Of a DNA stretch of 64,000 nucleotides, positions 9,629-17,330 are shown piece after piece. The notes under the pieces were generated by a model that saw only the letters and a list, made by a program, of their open reading frames with translations, ran no database searches and was not told the DNA's origin. The position numbers and the translations under genes were made by a program. The DNA lies in the NCBI RefSeq assembly GCF_000378245.1, contig NZ_KB899511.1, positions 32,913-96,912 of the forward strand, given 5' to 3'. This DNA is from Aromatoleum toluclasticum ATCC 700605. Its GTDB lineage: Bacteria; Pseudomonadota; Gammaproteobacteria; Burkholderiales; Rhodocyclaceae. How positions within the stretch are numbered: the first letter of the stretch is position 1; each line of letters starts with the position of its first letter.

Positions 9629-10006
9629 ATGAAGCTGAATCTCGAACAGAACGCCGATCTCAACGTCGTAACCGGCTACGGCACGGACCATCTGATGATC
9701 AACAAGGAGCGGCACGACGGCAACACGCTGGTCACTGCCGGCCGCATCGTCGCCGATTGGGCGCCGGGCGGCTTCGCGGGCCTGAGCGCCGACGATTTCG
9801 CCGCGGTATGCGAACTGAGGCCCGAAGTGGTGCTCATCGGCACCGGCAGCCGCCAGCGCTTCCCGACGCCGCAGGTGCTGCGCCCACTGATCGAGGCGCG
9901 CATCGGCTTCGAGATCATGGACTTGCCCGCAGCCTGCCGCACCTACAACATCCTTGTCACCGAGGGACGCTCGGTCGTGGCGGCGCTGCTCTTCGACCCC
10001 GTCTGA
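9629..10006 (+). CDS. Mth938-like domain-containing protein
   Basis: 125-residue single-domain protein of the Mth938/NDUFAF3-like fold (DUF498/598). Recognisable segments are the YGTDHLMIN strand, the EVVLIGTGSRQRFP motif and GFEIMDLPAACRTYNILVTE. Bacterial members are uncharacterised; the mitochondrial relative NDUFAF3 helps complex I assembly, but that role should not be transferred. Start chosen at the ATG at 9629. Divergent from alaA. Confidence 0.85.
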   Translation: MKLNLEQNADLNVVTGYGTDHLMINKERHDGNTLVTAGRIVADWAPGGFAGLSADDFAAVCELRPEVVLIGTGSRQRFPTPQVLRPLIEARIGFEIMDLPAACRTYNILVTEGRSVVAALLFDPV

Positions 10007-10119
10007 GGACAGGGGCGCAGCCGGAACACCGCCGGCAGCGCCATCCGCATCACGCAGCCGTTGTCATTCACCCGGCTCGTCCGCTACGCTGACTGCGACA
10101 ACCGACAACGGAGAGCCCC

Positions 10120-10584
10120 ATGAACACGACAAACCCGGCTTCCGCGGCCGACTTCACCCTCCCCGCGACCGGCGGCGCGAGTGTCACCGTCTCGGCACTG
10201 CGCGGGCGCAAGCTCGTCCTGTACTTCTATCCGAAGGACAGCACCCCCGGCTGCACGAACGAGACCGCCGACTTCCGCGACCGCCATGCGGAATTCCAGG
10301 CCGCCGGCTGCGAGGTGTATGGCATTTCGCGCGACAGCATGAAGTCGCACGAGAACTTCAAGGCCAAGCTCGGCCTGCCCTTCGAGCTGCTCTCCGACAC
10401 CGAAGAGACGGCGTGCAACGCCTTCGGCGTCATCAAGATGAAAAACATGTATGGGAAACAGGTACGCGGCATCGAGCGCAGTACCTTCGTCATCGATGCC
10501 GAAGGTGCCATCCGGCGCGAATGGCGCGGCGTGAAGGTGGCCGGCCACGCGCAGGAAGTGCTGGATTTCGTGAAGAGCCTGTAA
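10120..10584 (+). CDS. bcp: Peroxiredoxin, BCP/PrxQ type
   Basis: Thiol peroxidase reducing H2O2 and organic hydroperoxides with thioredoxin as donor. 154 aa; peroxidatic Cys45 lies in STPGCTNETADFRD. The second Cys five residues later, found in E. coli BCP, is absent (Ala50), while Cys99 (ETACNAFGV) is kept, so the resolving step may differ. An RBS (GGAGAG) precedes the ATG. Lies 37 bases before phoH on the same strand. Confidence 0.93.
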   Translation: MNTTNPASAADFTLPATGGASVTVSALRGRKLVLYFYPKDSTPGCTNETADFRDRHAEFQAAGCEVYGISRDSMKSHENFKAKLGLPFELLSDTEETACNAFGVIKMKNMYGKQVRGIERSTFVIDAEGAIRREWRGVKVAGHAQEVLDFVKSL

Positions 10585-10621
10585 CCCCGTTCAACCCGAC
10601 GCCACGAGCATCACCCACTCC

Positions 10622-12028
10622 ATGACCAAACGCGCGCCCAGCAGCCGGAACACCAAGCTCTTCGTCCTCGACACCAACGTGCTGATGCACGACCCGACCA
10701 GCCTGTTCCGCTTCGAGGAGCACGATGTGTTCGTGCCGATCATGACGCTGGAGGAGCTGGACAACAACAAGAAGGGCATGTCCGAAGTCGCCCGCAATGC
10801 GCGGCAGGCGAGCCGCACGATGGACGAGATCGTGAGTTCGTGCGCAGCCGACATCGCCGACGGCATCGACCTCAAGACCCCGTCGCGGGAACTGGCGACG
10901 GGCAAGCTCTTCCTGCAGACCGAAGCGATCAACATGGCCCTGCCGGCGGCCCTGCCGACCGCGAAGGGCGACAACCAGATCCTCGCCGTCGTGATGCATC
11001 TGGCCGAGCGCTTCCCCAAGCGCTCGGTGATCCTGGTATCCAAGGACATCAACATGCGCATCAAGGCCCGCGCGCTGGGCCTCGACGCGCAGGACTACTT
11101 CAACGACAAGGTGCTGGAGGATACCGATCTCCTCTATACCGGCTGGAGCGAACTACCGACCGATTTCTGGGACACCCACGGCAAGGGGATGGAATCCTGG
11201 AAAGAGGAAGGAAGGACCTACTACCGCATCAAGGGTCCGCTCGTGACCAGCATGATGGTCAATGAGTTCGTCTTCCAGGACGGCGAATCGCCGCTGCAGG
11301 CCTGGGTGAAGGCACGGGACGGGCGCACCGTCCTGATCGAGACGCTGATCGATTACGCCCACAACAAGAACAACGTGTGGGGCATCACGGCGCGCAACCG
11401 CGAACAGAACTTCGCCCTCAACCTGCTGATGAATCCGGAGATCGACTTCGTCACGCTGCTCGGCCAGGCCGGTACCGGCAAGACGCTGCTCACGCTCGCC
11501 GCAGCCCTGACGCAGGTACTCGAAGCCAAGCGTTACTCGGAGATCATCATGACCCGGGTGACCGTGCCGGTCGGCGAGGACATCGGCTTCCTGCCGGGCA
11601 CCGAGGAAGAGAAGATGGCGCCGTGGATGGGCGCGCTCGAGGACAACCTCGACGTGCTCAACGGCACGGCGGGCGAAGGCGGCGACTGGGGCCGCGCGGC
11701 GACGCGCGACCTGATCCGCTCGCGCATCAAGATCAAGAGCCTGAACTTCATGCGCGGACGCACCTTCATCAACAAGTTCCTGATCATCGACGAGGCGCAG
11801 AACCTGACGCCCAAACAGATGAAAACGCTGATCACGCGCGCCGGCCCCGGCACCAAGGTCGTGTGCCTCGGGAACATCGCGCAGATCGACACGCCCTACC
11901 TCACCGAAGGCAGCTCGGGCCTGACCTTCGTCGTCGACCGCTTCAAGGACTGGCCGCACTCCGGCCACATCACGCTGCAACGCGGCGAGCGCTCGCGCCT
12001 GGCCGACCACGCCGCCGAAGTACTCTGA
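10622..12028 (+). CDS. PhoH family ATPase with N-terminal PIN domain (PhoH2-like)
   Basis: 468 aa. The N-terminal PIN domain (about residues 13-150) starts LFVLDTNVLMHDP and carries acidic residues expected of a Mg2+-dependent RNase. The C-terminal PhoH ATPase has Walker A GQAGTGKTLL at about 281-290 and Walker B FLIIDEAQN near 386. PIN-PhoH fusions act as RNA helicases/RNases in other bacteria; the targets here are unknown. Downstream comes an inverted repeat and a TATAAT box before the DUF294 operon. Confidence 0.93.
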   Translation: MTKRAPSSRNTKLFVLDTNVLMHDPTSLFRFEEHDVFVPIMTLEELDNNKKGMSEVARNARQASRTMDEIVSSCAADIADGIDLKTPSRELATGKLFLQTEAINMALPAALPTAKGDNQILAVVMHLAERFPKRSVILVSKDINMRIKARALGLDAQDYFNDKVLEDTDLLYTGWSELPTDFWDTHGKGMESWKEEGRTYYRIKGPLVTSMMVNEFVFQDGESPLQAWVKARDGRTVLIETLIDYAHNKNNVWGITARNREQNFALNLLMNPEIDFVTLLGQAGTGKTLLTLAAALTQVLEAKRYSEIIMTRVTVPVGEDIGFLPGTEEEKMAPWMGALEDNLDVLNGTAGEGGDWGRAATRDLIRSRIKIKSLNFMRGRTFINKFLIIDEAQNLTPKQMKTLITRAGPGTKVVCLGNIAQIDTPYLTEGSSGLTFVVDRFKDWPHSGHITLQRGERSRLADHAAEVL

Positions 12029-12100
12029 CGCCCGCCGGGGCAGCGGCGCCCGCCCTGCCCCGGAAATCCCCCTGAGACGTAACGGGAATTTGCCCTGGAT

Positions 12101-12131
12101 CATCCCGGCTTGCCGGGATGCGCCCTATAAT
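12101..12131 (+). promoter_or_regulatory. Perfect 9-bp inverted repeat next to a TATAAT box upstream of the DUF294 operon
   Basis: CATCCCGGC (12101-12109), a TT spacer and GCCGGGATG (12112-12120) form a perfect palindrome, followed by TATAAT at 12126-12131 and the ATG at 12161. No good -35 box is visible at the proper distance, so the palindrome may be an activator or repressor site over the -35 region. Without a T-tract it is less likely to be the phoH terminator. Confidence 0.45.
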
Positions 12132-12160
12132 GCGCAGGTTTTTTGCCTGCGAAAGCCCCC

Positions 12161-14059
12161 ATGCCCGCTGCCGCCTCGGAAATGCTGGTCGGAGCCAGTT
12201 CGGACTTCCTCACGCGCTTCTCGCCGTTCAACCGGATGGAGCCGGAGGCGCTCGCATTCCTGGCCGAACGCGCGACCCTGGCATTCCACGCGCGCGGCAG
12301 CGAGATCCTGACGCCGGAGATGGGGCAGCCGACGCACTTCCACATCGTCCAGCGCGGCAAGGTGCAGGCCCGCCAGCTCGGCCCCGCGAGCGTCACCGAC
12401 TACGCCGCGATGACACTCGGGCCGGGCGAATGCTTCCCCATCGGCGCGATCGCGGCGCAGCGGCCCTCGACCAACGCCTACGTGGCCGTGGAAGACAGCT
12501 TCGTATTCCAGCTGCCGGCGGAAGACTTCCTCAGGCTCATGCAGATGAGCCCCGTCTTCCAGGTCTTCTGCACGCAGTACATCGCCAGCCTGCTCAACCA
12601 GTCGCGCCAGCAGCTGCAAAGCACCTTCGCGCAGCGCGCAGCGGAGCAGCAGACGATGACGACGCCGCTCGGACAGTTGGTGAAGAAAGCGCCGATCTTC
12701 GTCACGCCCGACAGCTCGATCCGCGCCGCGCTCGAGAAGATGTCCGAGATGCGCATCGGCTGCATGGTGATCACCGACGCCGACCGGAAGCCGCTCGGGA
12801 TCCTCACTCAGAGCGACCTGCTGCCCCGCGTCGTGCTGCCGGGCATCGACCTGCAGCGTCCGATCGGCGACGTCATGACCGCAACGCCACACGTGATGTC
12901 GGCCTCCGACTCGGCCTACGACGCCGCCCTCGAAATGGCGACGCACGGCGTGCGCCATCTGCTGGTGGTCGATTCGGAGGGCCGTCTGAAGGGCGTGGTG
13001 TCCGAGCGCGACCTGTTCGCGCTGCAGCGCATCGGCTTGCGCCAGATCCGCTCCAGCATCGAGGGCGCGGACGACCTGGAAGCCCTGCAACGTGCAAGCC
13101 GCGACATCCGTCAGCTGGCGCTCAATCTCATCGCCCAGGGTATCGGAGCGGAACAGCTGACGCAGTTCATCTCGGCGCTCAACGACGCCCTGACCTGCCG
13201 CATCATCGATCTCGCGCGCGCGAAGCACGACCTGTACGGCATCGACTACGCATGGCTGGCCTTCGGCTCGGAAGGCCGCCACGAGCAGACGCTGTCCTCC
13301 GACCAGGATAACGGCATCATCTACGTCTGCCCGGAAGGTGCAGACCCATCCGCCCTGAAGAGCCGCCTGCTGGCCTGCGCCAAAAAGGTGAACGAAGACC
13401 TCGCCGCCTGCGGCTTTCCGCTGTGCAAGGGCAACATCATGGCGAGCAATCCCGAGCTGTGCCTCACGCTCGATGAGTGGAAGGGACGCTTCGGCGACTG
13501 GATCCGCGAGCCCGACCCGCAGGCCCTGCTCAACGCGACGATCTTCTTCGACTACCGCGTGCTGTGCGGCAACGAGCGCCTGGGCGACCAGCTGCGGGCG
13601 TGGCTGAATCGCACGGCCAAGGCCTACTCCAATTTCCTGCGCCTGATGGCGTCGAACGCGCTGCAGGTCGCGCCGCCGCTCGGACGCATCCGCGACTTCG
13701 TCGTCGAGGACGACGGCACGATTGACCTGAAGAAGTCGGGGGCGCGCCTGTTCGTCGACGTCGCCCGCATCCTCGCCTTGCGCGCCGACGTCGCATCGAG
13801 CAGCACCGTGCAGCGCCTGCGCCAGGCGGGCACGCGGATGGGCATGCCGGCCGAGGAGATCGCCGCCCTGATCGACGGCTTCCACTTCATCCAGCTGCTG
13901 CGCTTGCGCTCGCAGCACCTCGACACCGAACACGACGCACCGGGCGACAACCGCATCGACCCCGACACGCTCAACGAACTCGATCGGCGCATCCTCAAGG
14001 AAGCGTTCCGGCAGGCCCGCAAGCTGCAGCTGCGGCTGAAGCTCGACTACCAGCTATGA
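12161..14059 (+). CDS. cNMP-binding / CBS / DUF294 nucleotidyltransferase-like protein
   Basis: 632 aa from the ATG at 12161 (a TTG at 12143 is an alternative). Domains in order: cyclic-nucleotide-binding-like beta barrel (about 20-140), a pair of CBS domains (about 175-290), a DUF294 nucleotidyltransferase-like domain with the GlnD-like motif FGSEGRHEQTLSSDQDN at about 368-384, and a helical DUF294_C domain. The arrangement suggests a regulatory protein that senses nucleotides and may modify a partner; no substrate is known. It overlaps the exonuclease-like gene by 4 bases (ATGA) and so is translationally coupled. Confidence 0.9.
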   Translation: MPAAASEMLVGASSDFLTRFSPFNRMEPEALAFLAERATLAFHARGSEILTPEMGQPTHFHIVQRGKVQARQLGPASVTDYAAMTLGPGECFPIGAIAAQRPSTNAYVAVEDSFVFQLPAEDFLRLMQMSPVFQVFCTQYIASLLNQSRQQLQSTFAQRAAEQQTMTTPLGQLVKKAPIFVTPDSSIRAALEKMSEMRIGCMVITDADRKPLGILTQSDLLPRVVLPGIDLQRPIGDVMTATPHVMSASDSAYDAALEMATHGVRHLLVVDSEGRLKGVVSERDLFALQRIGLRQIRSSIEGADDLEALQRASRDIRQLALNLIAQGIGAEQLTQFISALNDALTCRIIDLARAKHDLYGIDYAWLAFGSEGRHEQTLSSDQDNGIIYVCPEGADPSALKSRLLACAKKVNEDLAACGFPLCKGNIMASNPELCLTLDEWKGRFGDWIREPDPQALLNATIFFDYRVLCGNERLGDQLRAWLNRTAKAYSNFLRLMASNALQVAPPLGRIRDFVVEDDGTIDLKKSGARLFVDVARILALRADVASSSTVQRLRQAGTRMGMPAEEIAALIDGFHFIQLLRLRSQHLDTEHDAPGDNRIDPDTLNELDRRILKEAFRQARKLQLRLKLDYQL

Positions 14060-14700
14060 AATGGCTCACCCGCCTGCTTGGCAACCGCACGGACACGGCC
14101 TCGCTCGACGCCGCGCTGCGCGACGCGATCGCGAGTTGGGAGGCGCTTGCCGCCCCCGAGCTGGGCAGCACGCATTTCGAGACGCGCTACGTTGTCGTCA
14201 ACACCGAGGCAACCGGGCTCGATCTCGACAAGGACCGCCTGCTCGCGGTCGCGGCGATCGCCATCGACCGTGAGCACCTGTCGCCGCAGGACAGCTACTA
14301 CGCGCCGCTGGAGCCCGATGCGGCGACGGCGCTGACGAACCTGCTCACTTTCGCCGGCAAAGGCCCGGTCGTGGTCTTCAATGCGTCGTTCAACCGCAGC
14401 CTGCTCGAACGCGCGCTCGACGAACGGCTCGGCCTTACACCCGACTGGACCTGGCTGGACCTGCACTGGCTCCTGCCTGCCCTCTACGACGAACACATCG
14501 ACGGACCGGCCCGCCTTGCCGACTGGATGAAAGCCTTCGGCATCGAGACATTCCAGCGCCACCACGCGCTGGGCGACGCCTGGGCAATCGCACAGCTGAT
14601 GCTGGCCGCACAGGCGCGCGCACGCGCGCTCGGTCTCAACACCCCACGCAGCCTGGCGGATCTCGAACACAGCCGCCGGCAATTGAGGCGCCACGGATGA
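14056..14700 (+). CDS. DEDDh exonuclease-fold protein with two catalytic Asp replaced by Asn
   Basis: 214 aa, DnaQ-like 3'-5' exonuclease fold. Exo I reads VVVNTEATGL (Asn49, Glu51) where active enzymes have DxE; Exo II reads VFNASFNRSLL (Asn113) where an Asp is expected; Exo III keeps HHALGD (His169, Asp174). The codons are AAC at both Asn positions, so this is not a translation slip. Two of four metal-binding Asp are thus missing and nuclease activity is doubtful; it may be a binding or regulatory pseudoenzyme. It overlaps both neighbours by 4 bases in the DUF294 - exonuclease - NlpC/P60 operon. A DUF294 gene beside a DnaQ-like exonuclease is a common pair. Confidence 0.85.
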   Translation: MKWLTRLLGNRTDTASLDAALRDAIASWEALAAPELGSTHFETRYVVVNTEATGLDLDKDRLLAVAAIAIDREHLSPQDSYYAPLEPDAATALTNLLTFAGKGPVVVFNASFNRSLLERALDERLGLTPDWTWLDLHWLLPALYDEHIDGPARLADWMKAFGIETFQRHHALGDAWAIAQLMLAAQARARALGLNTPRSLADLEHSRRQLRRHG

Positions 14701-15272
14701 ATCGGATTTCCCCCGCACGACCCATGCATCACCGCCTGACGACCCGTCTCATCGCACTTCTCGCCACGGCAGCCCTGCTGTTCGCCCCGCCTGCGGGCGC
14801 CGTAGACACACCGGCTCCGGCCGACCAGACCGCCGAGGCGGCCTCGTCCTTCGGTCGCTACGGCACTGCGGCACAGGAGCTCATCAACCAGGGCATGGAC
14901 TACCTCGGGATCCGCTATCGTTTCGGCGGCAACTCGCCCGAGACCGGCCTCGACTGCAGCGGGCTAGTCCAGAACGTGTTCCGCAACGCCCTGGGGCTCG
15001 ACCTGCCCCGCACGGCACGCGACATGGCCAAGGTCGGCGACAAGGTCGGCAAGCAGGATCTCAAGCCGGGCGACCTCGTGTTCTTCAATACGATGCGCAA
15101 GGCCTTCTCGCACGTGGGCATCTACGTCGGCGACGGCCGCTTCCTGCACGCCCCGGCCAGCGGCGGCGAAGTGCGCATCGACGAGATGAGCCAGAGCTAC
15201 TGGGCCAAGCGCTTCAACGGCGCACGCCGCATGGTTCCGGAAGGCGATCTGCACCTGCCGCAGGCGAACTGA
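14697..15272 (+). CDS. NlpC/P60 (C40) family peptidoglycan peptidase, exported
   Basis: 191 aa with an N-terminal signal peptide (hydrophobic core LIALLATAALLFAPPAGA). The NlpC/P60 domain has catalytic Cys87 in GLDCSGLVQNVF, His139 in FSHVGIYVGDG and His151 in FLHAP. Such enzymes cut the D-Glu-mDAP bond of peptidoglycan stem peptides in the periplasm. It starts with an ATGA overlap on the upstream gene; an alternative start at 14724 would still leave the signal peptide intact. Confidence 0.92.
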   Translation: MNRISPARPMHHRLTTRLIALLATAALLFAPPAGAVDTPAPADQTAEAASSFGRYGTAAQELINQGMDYLGIRYRFGGNSPETGLDCSGLVQNVFRNALGLDLPRTARDMAKVGDKVGKQDLKPGDLVFFNTMRKAFSHVGIYVGDGRFLHAPASGGEVRIDEMSQSYWAKRFNGARRMVPEGDLHLPQAN

Positions 15273-15338
15273 ACGACGCCTCCGCTGCAACGCGGGTTCT
15301 CGTCTAGGCTTCAGTGAAGTCCCGACGAGGTGTCCCAC

Positions 15339-15485
15339 ATGTTGATTGCCCAGCTGTCCGACCCGCACGTGGTCGCTCCCGGCACCCTCCTTTACGGTGG
15401 ATTTCTGCTGCATCGCTGGCAGGACGGCGATCTCGTCACCCATGTAGTGCCGGCCGACGAGAGTCCCGCAACCCCTTACGACTGA
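15339..15485 (+). pseudogene. Internally deleted remnant of a CpdA-type cAMP phosphodiesterase
   Basis: A 48-codon ORF begins MLIAQLSDPHVVAPGTLLYG, which matches the N-terminus of calcineurin-like 3',5'-cAMP phosphodiesterases (metal site DxH). It then jumps directly to GFLLHRWQDGDLVTHVVP, which matches the extreme C-terminus of the same family. About 220-230 central residues with the remaining metal ligands are missing, so it cannot be active. The reading frame is kept across the deletion. Two Crp/Fnr-type genes follow on the other strand. The identification is from memory of family ends. Confidence 0.65.
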
Positions 15486-15526
15486 GTCGCCATCAATGCC
15501 CCGCGGCCGTGGGGATCGCGCTCCAT

Positions 15527-16249
15527 TCAGCCCGGGTTGATGATTCTCGCGTAGGCCGCCTTGTCGGCGGCATAGCACCCGCAGGAGGCAGTTTCCAGCC
15601 CCTTGCGGTCGACGATTGTCACGTTCCCGCGGCTATAGCTGATCAGTTTCCGATGTTGCAAGGCGGTGGCCGCCTTTGTCACGCCGACGCGGCGCACACC
15701 GAGCATGTAGGCAAGGAATTCATGCGTGACGTGAAAACTGTCGGCGTGCACCCGGTCCTGCGCCATGAGCAGCCAGCGGGCCAGACGCGCTTCGACGACA
15801 TGGAAGCGGGTGCAGACAGCATTTTGCGCCAGCTGCCCCATCAGCACATATAGATAGCGCTTGAGCCCCCGGCGCAGAGCCGGACATCGTTCAAGCATGC
15901 TGCAGAAGGAAGCGGCGTCCATGCGCAGTGCCTGACCGCTGTGCTGCACCTGGGCATGCAGCAGCGCCACGTCCACCCCCAGCACAAGCCAACTGCCGAG
16001 CATCCCCTCGTTGCCGACCAGACTCACTTCGAGGCTCGCGCGGCGGTCGATCGGATTGGTGGTCAGGGCGATGAAACCCTCCGTCGGAAAGTAAACATGG
16101 CGAATGCGTTTGCCGGATTCGGCCAGGATCTCGGCAAATTCGAGTTCGACCAGCTCGCACATGCCCAGAAATCCTCTGGCTTCGTCCGGCGGCAACTCCG
16201 CGAGAAGACGATTGGTCGTAAGGAATGCCCCAGGGGATACCACCGACAC
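15527..16249 (-). CDS. Crp/Fnr family transcriptional regulator (paralogue 1)
   Basis: 240 aa. An N-terminal cNMP-binding-like barrel (about 15-140, with HVYFPTEGFIALT and VSLVGNEGMLGSWLVLG) is followed by a winged helix with the recognition region FLAYMLGVRRVGVTKAATAL. It lacks the Cys pattern of Fnr and a clear cAMP phosphate-binding cassette. The end carries SCGCY, shared with paralogue 2 (SCECY). These regulators are usually annotated only as Crp/Fnr family; the target genes are unknown. Lies 199 bases downstream of paralogue 2 on the same strand. Confidence 0.9.
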   Translation of the reverse strand: MSVVSPGAFLTTNRLLAELPPDEARGFLGMCELVELEFAEILAESGKRIRHVYFPTEGFIALTTNPIDRRASLEVSLVGNEGMLGSWLVLGVDVALLHAQVQHSGQALRMDAASFCSMLERCPALRRGLKRYLYVLMGQLAQNAVCTRFHVVEARLARWLLMAQDRVHADSFHVTHEFLAYMLGVRRVGVTKAATALQHRKLISYSRGNVTIVDRKGLETASCGCYAADKAAYARIINPG

Positions 16250-16448
16250 TCTCCAGACGTTGGGGGCGGCGCGGGCGATGCTCGGAGAAGTGACGACCGG
16301 GTCGGTTTCCCGGCGCCAACCGGCTGAAAACCCACGTTATTCGATGAGCCAGTGGCAGCTTGGGGGAAAATCCGGCGATTGTCTGGACGGTAACGCACAC
16401 AAGACGCCCGTGCCGCCGGGCGTGCAAACCCTGCATCGCGCGCCCCGG

Positions 16449-17192
16449 TCAGTCCGGCTGCGGCTCGCCGCCCTCCGGCAGCAGGCGCCGAAACTCGTCC
16501 CTGACCACGGCGTAGCATTCACAGGAACGCGCCTCCAGTCCCACGCGGTCGAGTACGGTGATATGACCACGCCTGTACTCGATCAGTCCGGCCTTCTGCA
16601 AGTTGCCGGCCGCCTCCGTGACGCCTTCGCGGCGCACGCCGAGCATGTTGGCAATCAGTTCCTGGGTCATCAGCAGCTCCTGCACCGGCAGGCGATCCAG
16701 GCTCAACAACAGCCAGCGGCAGAGTTGCTGATCCAGCGTGTGATGGCGGTTGCACACCGCCGTCTGCGCCATTTGCGTCAACAGCGCCTGCGTGTAGCGC
16801 AGCAACAGGTCATGCACTGCACCGGAGCGTCGCCCCCCGACACGATCGAATTCTTCCTTCAGGCGATCGCCCGCCAACCGGTAGGCGTACCCCGCACTTT
16901 GCACGACAGCCCGGCTGGGCGTGGTTTCGCCGCCCATGAACAATGAGACGCCGATGATCCCTTCGTTACCGACCACGGCGATCTCCGCCGCGGCGCCATT
17001 CTCCATGACACACATCAGGGACACGATCGAGTCGGTCGGGAAATAGACGTGATGCATCTGGATCCCGGGCTCGTAAAGCACGTCTCCGAGCGACAGCGAA
17101 ACCAGTTCCAGCTGCGGAACGAGGCGCGTGTATTCGTCGTCCGGGAGGGCTGCGAGAAGGCGATTCTGGCGTGGATCTTGAGAGTCGGACAT
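16449..17192 (-). CDS. Crp/Fnr family transcriptional regulator (paralogue 2)
   Basis: 247 aa from the ATG at 17192, chosen because GGAGG lies 8 bases upstream; the frame stays open to 17279 without a good start. Same build as its neighbour: barrel with HVYFPTDSIVSLMCVMENG and VGNEGIIGVSLFMGGE, then the winged helix LIANMLGVRREGVTEAAGNL, with a near-terminal SCECYAVV. The two genes look like a tandem duplication that has diverged. Such proteins often respond to redox, nitrogen oxides or light in this lineage; nothing here decides which. Confidence 0.9.
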   Translation of the reverse strand: MSDSQDPRQNRLLAALPDDEYTRLVPQLELVSLSLGDVLYEPGIQMHHVYFPTDSIVSLMCVMENGAAAEIAVVGNEGIIGVSLFMGGETTPSRAVVQSAGYAYRLAGDRLKEEFDRVGGRRSGAVHDLLLRYTQALLTQMAQTAVCNRHHTLDQQLCRWLLLSLDRLPVQELLMTQELIANMLGVRREGVTEAAGNLQKAGLIEYRRGHITVLDRVGLEARSCECYAVVRDEFRRLLPEGGEPQPD

Positions 17193-17330
17193 ACCCGGTC
17201 CTCCACTCGTCGAATAACCGTCCTCAGTATAGGCCCTGGCTTCCGATATGTGCGGCAGCGAACACACACCCAAGGACACGGCGCAGAACGTCCGCGCGCC
17301 GTTTGCGCCGCGCGTCCCTGCCCTCGGTGT

